A stretch of 48,207 nucleotides of DNA, from the NCBI GenBank assembly GCA_937881575.1, contig CALGEI010000165.1, positions 1 through 48,207 of the forward strand, written 5' to 3'. Below the pieces are notes generated by a model that saw only the letters and a program-made list of their open reading frames with translations, was not told the origin of the DNA and searched no databases. The first letter of the stretch is position 1; the number at the start of each line of letters is the position of its first letter. Below are positions 42,651 through 48,207 of the stretch, in pieces. The translations under genes were made by a program, and so were the position numbers. Origin of the DNA: an uncultured Flavobacteriales bacterium (GTDB taxonomy: Bacteria; Bacteroidota; Bacteroidia; Flavobacteriales_D; Sanyastnellaceae).

Positions 42651-44093
42651 CTACAGTTCGCGACCTATGCCCTCTAGCCCTTCGAGCAATCCATTTAAAT
42701 CTTCTTCCTGCGTCAATGGGTTTTGGAAGGTGCATCGGAGCCAGGTCTGATCTCCAAAAACCGTTTTCACCAAATAATAAGGCCCTGCATCGATCATGTT
42801 ACGGCGCAATGCGTCGTTGTCGAAATCCATTGATCGAAAGCAAACAATGTTGGAATTCGGGTGGTTGAACAGTTCCCACCCAGGTCGATTGTCCACAATT
42901 TGGGCAAAGGACTGCGCATTCTCAATGAGCCGATCCACCAAACTCTCCCAAAGATTCGGTCCGTGGTTTTCCCAAATGCCATAGACCGCTGCACTGAGCA
43001 TGCGCTTGGTGCATTCAAACGTGCGCTTGCTGAAATTCCACCACTCTTCCTCCTGGGATTCGTAGAGGTAATTCGCTTCGTGAGAAAACGCTGCATACCC
43101 GTCTTGGCCATTGCGGTAAAATAGCCCGGTGCACAAGGCCGGAACCCCCAACATCTTGTGGAAGTCCATGGCAATGGAATCAGCGCGTTCCATGCCCTTC
43201 AAAACCATGCTATGCGTTTTCGAGAAAATCTGGGCTGCGCCGTGTGCGCCGTCTACATGAAACCACATCCCGTGCTGTTCGGCAAAATCCGCCATCATCT
43301 CCAAATCATCAAACGATCCGGTCGACGTTGTACAAGCACTGCCCACGATGGCCAGTACTTCAAACCCCCAATTTTTGGCTTCTTCATATGACTCCAACAG
43401 GGCCTTCCCGTCCATCTGATGCCGTTCATTCGTGGCCACTTTAAAGATGCCGCCCTCTCCCCAGCCCATGACTTGAGCCGCACGCGCCACGCAATAGTGT
43501 GCCTGATCGCTGACCAAAAGCGCACAGGGCTTGCTCGTGCCATCTCGCCAGGCGTTGCCAGGATAACGCCGCTGTCGCGCCGCGAGAAGCGCCGTTAAAT
43601 TGGCCAAGGTGCCCCCATGACATAGCACGCCATTGGACTCCGGCCCCAATCCCATGAACTGAGCAATGGAACGCATCGCTGCTTCTTCCATGGGGGATGA
43701 CGCGGGTCCCATTTCATCGATGGCCATGCCGTTGTTCAACAGCGACGTAGCCGCCTGCAACCAAGCGAGTTCAGGAAATGGAACGGCGACTTGATGTCCT
43801 GCATACCTCGGATCATGCAATTTATTCGACCGATCGACCATGCGTTTGATTAGATCATGTCGAACAAGGCCTGTATCCGCGGAATCCTGGGGGCGCTCCA
43901 ATTCCGATTGCCATTGGGCCAACCGCTCTTCCGGCGTCCCCTGAGGTAAGACCCGATCAAATTCACGCGACCAGGCCGATTCCAGATATTGAAACAACTC
44001 ATTTTGAACAGATTCACCCACTTTTTCAAATCTGTTGGCGTTAAAGTGGGACGCCCAATGCGAGCGATTGAACCTTCGTGTATGCTCTTCCAT
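42651..44093 (-). CDS. Group II pyridoxal-phosphate-dependent decarboxylase
   Basis: A 480-residue member of the DDC/glutamate decarboxylase superfamily. Seen are the phosphate-binding HGGTLANLTALL (about 159-170), SDQAHYCVARAA with His199 stacking on PLP, FHVDGAHGAA with Asp281, and the Schiff-base lysine K313 in MDFHKMLGVPAL. It releases CO2 from an amino acid; aspartate, glutamate, 2,4-diaminobutyrate and aromatic substrates all occur in this group, and the sequence does not decide. Because panC lies about 5 kb away without panD beside it, aspartate (to beta-alanine) is a reasonable guess. It is divergent from the outer-membrane gene at 44178, with a variant -7-like AACTTTCG three bases upstream. 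Confidence 0.87.
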   Translation of the reverse strand: MEEHTRRFNRSHWASHFNANRFEKVGESVQNELFQYLESAWSREFDRVLPQGTPEERLAQWQSELERPQDSADTGLVRHDLIKRMVDRSNKLHDPRYAGHQVAVPFPELAWLQAATSLLNNGMAIDEMGPASSPMEEAAMRSIAQFMGLGPESNGVLCHGGTLANLTALLAARQRRYPGNAWRDGTSKPCALLVSDQAHYCVARAAQVMGWGEGGIFKVATNERHQMDGKALLESYEEAKNWGFEVLAIVGSACTTSTGSFDDLEMMADFAEQHGMWFHVDGAHGAAQIFSKTHSMVLKGMERADSIAMDFHKMLGVPALCTGLFYRNGQDGYAAFSHEANYLYESQEEEWWNFSKRTFECTKRMLSAAVYGIWENHGPNLWESLVDRLIENAQSFAQIVDNRPGWELFNHPNSNIVCFRSMDFDNDALRRNMIDAGPYYLVKTVFGDQTWLRCTFQNPLTQEEDLNGLLEGLEGIGREL

Positions 44094-44177
44094 GAGCGAA
44101 AGTTCGCAGGTATCAAGCGGACTTCGGTGTTTTTTCCGTTTCTTGCATTCGAAATTCTAGAAACACAACACACTATC

Positions 44178-45035
44178 ATGAAGAAACTCATGTTCACACT
44201 TGCGCTTTCAGCGCTCGTAACAATGGGCACTCAGGCCCAAAAGCAGATGGGAGATGAGCACAACATAGAGGTGAGCTTCACCCCGTTCTCAGGCAGCCCA
44301 ATTGATGGTTCCACCATCAAGTATCGGAACTTCTTGGAAGACAACCGCGCCTTCCGTTTGTCTTTGGCTATCTCCAACTCCAGTGACCTTCACGCTTGGT
44401 ACCAAGACGGTGAAATCATGGAAGCTGATCCTGTCAGTCCACAATTGAATATCGAAACGAAGACTTCTTCTTTCGGATTCGCTCCAGGTTATGAACTTCA
44501 CTTTGATGGAACAGATAATCTGTCTCCTTACTTCGCTTTTGAAGTTCCAATCGTGCTTGGAAAGCGTTCTGACACACAGGAGTTCTGGGGACCAGAAGAC
44601 ATCAACGACGCAGGACAACCTGACCAGTATGTCGTTTGGAACGTAGGCAACGAGCAGGGATCAACAACTGTTGGTTTGAATATCTTGTTCGGAGCAGACT
44701 ATTACTTCTCTGATGCGATTTATCTTGGATTCGAAGCAGGTCTTGGAATCGGAAAGACCACTTTCGGAAACCACAGCATCACGACAGACAACTTGACAGC
44801 ATTCAACATGTTCTTCAACAACGCGTTCTCTACGGATGCAGCTGGTGCTGAAGTGATGGGTGAGTTTGTTGGTCAATTGCCTTTCAGCGCACTTGATGGT
44901 GTTATCTACAGCGAGTACTACCCTGACGGCAGTGGTCCAGATGACGTCTACTACAGCTGGCCAAACCACATCTCCAACACCACTTTGGGCAACATGTTCC
45001 AAGGTTCATTGCGTGTTGGTTTCTTGTTTGACTAA
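44178..45035 (+). CDS. Outer-membrane beta-barrel protein, probably abundant
   Basis: A 285-residue protein with a signal peptide ending TQAQ (about residue 20). Alternating strands resembling an OmpW/OmpA-like outer-membrane barrel include HNIEVSFTPFSG, AFRLSLAISNSS, SFGFAPGYELHF and YLGFEAGLGIG; it closes with FQGSLRVGFLFD. The reading frame stays open upstream to 43989 but the extra residues are not signal-like, so ATG 44178 is the start. Asn, Phe, Tyr and Asp codons favour the C-ending forms more than in neighbours, and a strong terminator follows. Both suggest high expression. The ligand is unknown. Confidence 0.8.
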   Translation: MKKLMFTLALSALVTMGTQAQKQMGDEHNIEVSFTPFSGSPIDGSTIKYRNFLEDNRAFRLSLAISNSSDLHAWYQDGEIMEADPVSPQLNIETKTSSFGFAPGYELHFDGTDNLSPYFAFEVPIVLGKRSDTQEFWGPEDINDAGQPDQYVVWNVGNEQGSTTVGLNILFGADYYFSDAIYLGFEAGLGIGKTTFGNHSITTDNLTAFNMFFNNAFSTDAAGAEVMGEFVGQLPFSALDGVIYSEYYPDGSGPDDVYYSWPNHISNTTLGNMFQGSLRVGFLFD

Positions 45036-45053
45036 ACGATTTGAACTTATTTT

Positions 45054-45085
45054 AAAGGCGACTCCGATGGGGTCGCCTTTTTTTT
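45054..45085 (+). terminator. Intrinsic terminator of the 44178 gene
   Basis: AAAGGCGAC (45054-45062) pairs with GTCGCCTTT (45072-45080), extended inward by a G-U and two C-G pairs around a short loop. It is followed by T continuing to 45085. It is a strong factor-independent terminator 18 bases after the stop codon. Confidence 0.93.
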
Positions 45086-45101
45086 GCTCCAATATTACCG
45101 C

Positions 45102-45860
45102 ATGCAACTTTCCATTCATTTCGAGGGCGTTGACTTTACCGCAAATGGTGAGGTGCCGGTCGATCTCAGTTTAGCTTTTCAAGAAGCCGGCGGAGCCAGC
45201 GCTTGGTACGTTGAACCCATGCAGGTTGAGCCTGTCCGAGCGAATGGCTTTCTTGGCTCAGTCGCAGAAGGTGGTGATGTTAATTTTCGGGATGTGACGT
45301 TCAATCCACACGGGAATGGCACCCACACCGAGTGCGTTGGGCACATTTCTGAGGCAGCTCACTCTGTGAACAGAATCTCGATTTCCCCTCTGATGCCGTG
45401 CTTGGTCGTGTCCATACAGCCAGAGATCAAAAATGAAGACCACGTCATCACGGCCAAAGCGCTAGAATTGGCTTCAGAGCGCCACTGGAGCGGCCAAATA
45501 GCACCACCTTCCCTAGTCCTTCGAACGCTCCCAAACAGCGCTGAAAAGCGCTCTAAAAACTGGTCCAACACCAATGCTCCGTATTTGGAGGCTGCAGCGG
45601 CTCAGTGGCTGGTTGATCGAGGGGTCGAACATTTTCTACTGGACTTGCCATCCGTTGATCGCGAGCAAGACGGTGGTGCGCTTGCCGCACATCATATTTT
45701 CTGGCAATGGCCCGAAAATCCGAGAGAGCATGCAACCATTACCGAGTTCATTTTCGTTCCTGATACGGTTCGCGATGGTTTGCATTTGTTGAATCTACAA
45801 ACGGCTCCTTTTGAATTGGATGCCACCCCAAGTCGACCTGTTATCATTCCATGCTCATGA
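45102..45860 (+). CDS. Cyclase family protein (kynurenine formamidase-like hydrolase)
   Basis: A 252-residue metal-dependent hydrolase of the cyclase family, which includes bacterial kynurenine formamidase (KynB). The metal-binding motif, usually HxGTHxDxPxH, appears as H70-G-N-G-T-H75-T-E77-C-V-G-H81 with Glu in place of Asp. A later FLLDLPSVDREQDGGALAAHHIFW supplies the remaining His and Glu-type ligands. The substrate is unknown: kynurenine formamide is possible, but no other kynurenine gene is near. ATG 45102 is used; the TTG at 45084 lies just after the terminator and adds only six residues. It overlaps the next gene by ten bases. Confidence 0.82.
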   Translation: MQLSIHFEGVDFTANGEVPVDLSLAFQEAGGASAWYVEPMQVEPVRANGFLGSVAEGGDVNFRDVTFNPHGNGTHTECVGHISEAAHSVNRISISPLMPCLVVSIQPEIKNEDHVITAKALELASERHWSGQIAPPSLVLRTLPNSAEKRSKNWSNTNAPYLEAAAAQWLVDRGVEHFLLDLPSVDREQDGGALAAHHIFWQWPENPREHATITEFIFVPDTVRDGLHLLNLQTAPFELDATPSRPVIIPCS

Positions 45861-46270
45861 AGCCTTCATTCCATCCCGTTTTTTTCTTAGCAATCCTGGC
45901 CGCCACCGGATGCACACAACTGACGCAAACCACCAAACTTGCCCAAGGGCCTGTGCTACTCGCGATCGAGCCTGTTCGCGCAGAGGTGGACGTGGATACT
46001 ACTGAAACGCTGAACGGAGTATCGCGCACCACCTATATCCTCGGTATCATTCGCGTTGGCTCCAAAGCATATGCGGATTATCCCAGTCTATCGTTCGGAC
46101 TGGTGGGCAACACGCGAGAAAAGCGCGCAGCCATTTACAATGCCATTGAAGGAAGGGACTTGGACGTTCTCATTAATCCTAAATTCATGATCCAAGAGCA
46201 ACATGCCTTCCTGTTTCGAAGAACCACTGTTCAGGTCGCTGGATTTGGCGGGAAATTCATTTTCGAATGA
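45851..46270 (+). CDS. Small lipoprotein of unknown function
   Basis: A 139-residue lipoprotein with lipobox LAATGC (lipidated Cys21). The mature domain includes ILGIIRVGSKAYADYPSLSFG and AAIYNAIEGRDLDVLINPKFMI, then FRRTTVQVAGFGGKFIFE. This is a pattern seen in small Bacteroidota and proteobacterial lipoproteins in which a glycine/alanine-rich segment precedes a VLINPKF-like strand. No function is known to me. The start at 45851 overlaps the cyclase gene by ten bases; ATG 45857 is a possible alternative. Its TGA overlaps the ATG of the next gene. Confidence 0.75.
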   Translation: MLMKPSFHPVFFLAILAATGCTQLTQTTKLAQGPVLLAIEPVRAEVDVDTTETLNGVSRTTYILGIIRVGSKAYADYPSLSFGLVGNTREKRAAIYNAIEGRDLDVLINPKFMIQEQHAFLFRRTTVQVAGFGGKFIFE

Positions 46271-47196
46271 AGCAACTTCTATCCTTAATCGCCTTTGGAG
46301 TTGTACTGTCCGGATGGAGTCAGCAGCTCAATCCAAACTTAATGACTTCAGAAAGTCGCATCCAACGAGATTTCAACTTTGATTTTTTAGACGCCCCTCA
46401 ATCAGATTGGAGCGTCGAGGTGGCGTTCGGGTTGTCTCGTTGGTCAACGTTCAATATTCCCAACGGTGAAACCGTCATGAGCTCTTCCCTTGAGGCCTTT
46501 TACGACCTCTCGGCCAATGAAATGAGCATCACCATGGACCGCTTGCGTTTCAACACGAATGTCATCAACCAGTGGAACAACCGCTCCTATGGCTCATCGG
46601 GAGAACGCGTAAACACATTTCGAATTCGCTTTTGGCCTTCCGAGAAGACACCCATTTCATTTTCATTTGGAGCCGGAAAGGCTGTTGGTGTTTTCTTAGC
46701 GGAATCTCAACTGGTCGAAGGAACCAATTCCGTTGCCAAGACCATTGGACTCAATCAATCACAAGCCATTGGCTATGCCGCTCTTGACTCTTATTTCCAC
46801 TTGGAATCAATCTACGATCAGTGGATTCCTGTTGACGTAGAATTTCCAAATCAATGGGTTTCCAATTTCTATGAATTCGGAGTTGGCTACCAGATATTGC
46901 CGCAACTCAACTTGTACGTTTGCTATGCACCCATGTTATTAAGCAAGAACGACCTCGAGTCTTGGTTCAATGACATTTTAGCGCAAGCGCACAATCCCAG
47001 CTTGAGTCCCCTTGAAAACATCGCCATTGCCGATCACGCTGTAATGGGAGGACAATACACAATCGGTCACTTCATGCTCGGATTGGAGCGTCGCTGGACC
47101 TATTTCACTCAAAACACAACCAATTACTACGCTCTTGGAGCGCGACCCTATGAAGAACAATCTTCTTGGGCCATCAACTTGGGTTATCATTTCTGA
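46267..47196 (+). CDS. Predicted outer-membrane beta-barrel protein
   Basis: A 309-residue protein with a signal peptide ending at about residue 18-19 (GWSQQ). The rest alternates aromatic/polar strands such as WSVEVAFGLSRWS, TFRIRFWPSEKTPISFSFGAG, FYEFGVGYQILPQLNLYVCYAPML and HFMLGLERRWTYF. It ends WAINLGYHF, with the terminal aromatic residue of outer-membrane barrels. Its ATG overlaps the previous lipoprotein stop (ATGA), so the pair is likely to be made, and perhaps to work, together at the outer membrane. The function is not recognised. Confidence 0.75.
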   Translation: MKQLLSLIAFGVVLSGWSQQLNPNLMTSESRIQRDFNFDFLDAPQSDWSVEVAFGLSRWSTFNIPNGETVMSSSLEAFYDLSANEMSITMDRLRFNTNVINQWNNRSYGSSGERVNTFRIRFWPSEKTPISFSFGAGKAVGVFLAESQLVEGTNSVAKTIGLNQSQAIGYAALDSYFHLESIYDQWIPVDVEFPNQWVSNFYEFGVGYQILPQLNLYVCYAPMLLSKNDLESWFNDILAQAHNPSLSPLENIAIADHAVMGGQYTIGHFMLGLERRWTYFTQNTTNYYALGARPYEEQSSWAINLGYHF

Positions 47197-47200
47197 GTGC

Positions 47201-47227
47201 CTCGAACAGTCGAATATACTGTTCGAG
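47201..47227. repeat. 10-bp inverted repeat
   Basis: CTCGAACAGT (47201-47210) and ACTGTTCGAG (47218-47227) are perfect inverted copies around a 7-base AT-rich loop. The repeat lies immediately before the main terminator and lacks its own T tract, so it may stabilise transcript ends or bind a protein. Confidence 0.75.
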
Positions 47228-47233
47228 CATAAA

Positions 47234-47263
47234 AAAGGCCCCGCTTTCGCGGGGCCTTTCTTT
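47234..47263. terminator. Bidirectional intrinsic terminator
   Basis: AAAGGCCCCGC (47234-47244) pairs perfectly with GCGGGGCCTTT (47249-47259) around a TTTC loop. A run of A on the left and T on the right serve both strands. It separates the convergent genes ending at 47196 (plus) and 47281 (minus). Confidence 0.93.
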
Positions 47264-47280
47264 TCAATCGAGTGGATCGC

Positions 47281-48207
47281 TTAGTTCACGTCCCACCACA
47301 TCTTATCATTCCAGCTTTGACCAGCAGAAGCTGCTGACCAATTCGCATTGTTCAACGTTTGCTCATCGATGGGGTATTCGAAACGAGCAGGAACCGAACC
47401 ATCGCCTTGCAGCGCGCCGTCAGCACATGCTTGCAACAGACCGAAATCCAATCGACGGTATTCCGCCCATCCTTCGTATCCCTGCATGTACAGTGCTACC
47501 CACTTTTGGCGGCCAATCTTTTCGTTCCAAGCACCATCAGCCGTGCTGTACGCCACAGACTCTTGAGCGAGATACGCATCGATCGCCGCTTGATCGTCAA
47601 TGCCCCAATAGTTCATGTTCAAACCAATGGCGGCGTTGTAGTGCTCCTCAGCAGAAAGGATGCTCGCCCATCCACGTTCCGCAGCCTCAGCGGCCAAGAA
47701 ATGCGTCTGAGCCGCATCGAAGTAAATGCCTGCCAAATTGCCGGCAAGAATGCCCGCTCCGCGTTGCGAAACAGCATCGTCCGGTGTCAAAGCCGCATTC
47801 TCTTCACTTAAGCCATAGGTTTCACCCACATATTCACCAGAGGCGACTGACGGGCTGAAATAAACACCCATTCGAGGATCATTCAACGAAGTCAAGTAAT
47901 CCACCATGGTGTTGGAAGCAGCGAAATCGTTTCGTGTTTTCGCATCCTCATTGATGGGGTTGTTGTTAGGAGCTCCACTGAGGTAGCTGAAGAGCGCATT
48001 GTCTTCGTTGCCTGCAATGATGGACCCACTAGACAATGCCGCTTCCGCAGCCGCCTGAGCAGCTCCTGGATTGACGTCTGCCATGCGCATGGCAACACGG
48101 AGTTTCAGTGAGTTTCCAAACTTCGCCCATTGTGCCATGTCACCGCCGTAGATCTGATCCCCTTGAGGTCCTGCTCCACTGACGTTCATTCCGCTCAACG
48201 CTCCGTC
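47281..48207 (-). CDS. SusD/RagB-like nutrient-binding outer-membrane lipoprotein (partial)
   Basis: The C-terminal 308 residues of a SusD-like protein of the SusD-like_2 group; the frame stays open to the window edge (codons GAC GGA GCG TTG...), so the N-terminus with signal and lipobox is outside. Landmarks are WAKFGNSLKLRVAMRMADV, AGIYFDAAQTHFLAAEAAERGW, YNAAIGLNMNYWGI, IGRQKWVALYMQGYEGWAEYRRLDF and RFEYPIDEQTLNNANW. SusD proteins cap a TonB-dependent SusC transporter and bind glycans or peptides at the cell surface. The SusC partner should lie just beyond the right edge, upstream on the minus strand. Confidence 0.92.
   Translation of the reverse strand, partial: DGALSGMNVSGAGPQGDQIYGGDMAQWAKFGNSLKLRVAMRMADVNPGAAQAAAEAALSSGSIIAGNEDNALFSYLSGAPNNNPINEDAKTRNDFAASNTMVDYLTSLNDPRMGVYFSPSVASGEYVGETYGLSEENAALTPDDAVSQRGAGILAGNLAGIYFDAAQTHFLAAEAAERGWASILSAEEHYNAAIGLNMNYWGIDDQAAIDAYLAQESVAYSTADGAWNEKIGRQKWVALYMQGYEGWAEYRRLDFGLLQACADGALQGDGSVPARFEYPIDEQTLNNANWSAASAGQSWNDKMWWDVN

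Noticed and set aside
43989-44177. 63-residue N-terminal extension of the outer-membrane gene
   Set aside because: It precedes an obvious signal peptide (MKKLMFTLALSALV) and runs into the divergent decarboxylase gene.
1-48207. CRISPR array, prophage or defence island
   Set aside because: No regularly spaced repeats, phage structural genes or recognisable defence genes were seen.

Overview
The window looks like chromosomal DNA of a Bacteroidota bacterium, probably a marine member of the Flavobacteriales. Four secreted proteins end in type IX secretion (T9SS) sorting domains. There is a SusD-like lipoprotein at the right edge and several Bacteroidota-specific families (DUF4296, DUF4837, DUF4270). 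The order panC | short GT5 protein - DUF4270 - glmS is a known Bacteroidota arrangement. Clear Shine-Dalgarno sites are scarce, while promoter boxes of the Bacteroidota type TAnnTTTG recur. GC content is close to half by eye and genes are packed very tightly. Nothing in the window names a species.

Layout. 1-6900: tRNA-Cys, pssA and purS on the plus strand, then a minus-strand group (glyS, pgk, a small secreted repeat protein, a cystathionine gamma-synthase family enzyme), then gpsA. 6900-13270: an envelope cluster with a T9SS-exported hydrolase-fold protein that lacks the nucleophile, a YHYH protein, a delta-60 repeat protein, a free TonB C-terminal domain protein and a PhoD-like phosphatase lipoprotein. 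13270-18510: a DEAD-box helicase with a structured leader and an RG-rich tail, a membrane-anchored coiled-coil protein, an outer-membrane protein, YraN and an RsuA/RluB pseudouridine synthase. 18515-23853: a GT2 prenyl-phosphate glycosyltransferase, dihydroorotase, a DUF4296 lipoprotein, an SDR epimerase and uvrC.

23858-25075 is a dead IS3-family insertion sequence. Its ends are still recognisable but both reading frames are broken. 25118-30556 is a compact minus-strand operon: thiL, asnB, GT4, nitronate monooxygenase-like and a DCC-family thiol protein. 30615-37090 holds an FKBP prolyl isomerase, an M1 metallopeptidase with a T9SS tail, and a minus-strand operon of tatA, an MltD-like lytic transglycosylase, a DUF4837 lipoprotein and a beta-propeller lipoprotein. 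37153-42580 holds panC and, divergently, the GT5 N-domain protein, DUF4270, glmS and a PH-domain protein. 42651-48207 holds a group II PLP decarboxylase, a probably highly expressed outer-membrane protein, a cyclase-family hydrolase, a lipoprotein, another outer-membrane barrel and the partial SusD-like gene.

Most genes are housekeeping (phospholipid, purine, pyrimidine, pantothenate, thiamine and amino-sugar synthesis; translation; repair) or envelope and secretion functions. The most interesting cross-window signal is promoter geometry. At eight genes a TAnnTTTG-like -7 box ends 3-5 bases before the start codon, which predicts that transcription begins at or next to the start codon (leaderless mRNA). 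Other points worth a second look are the hydrolase-like secreted protein without a nucleophile, the helicase leader with its forced TTG start, and the insertion sequence with four reconstructable lesions. No CRISPR array, prophage or defence system was recognised.
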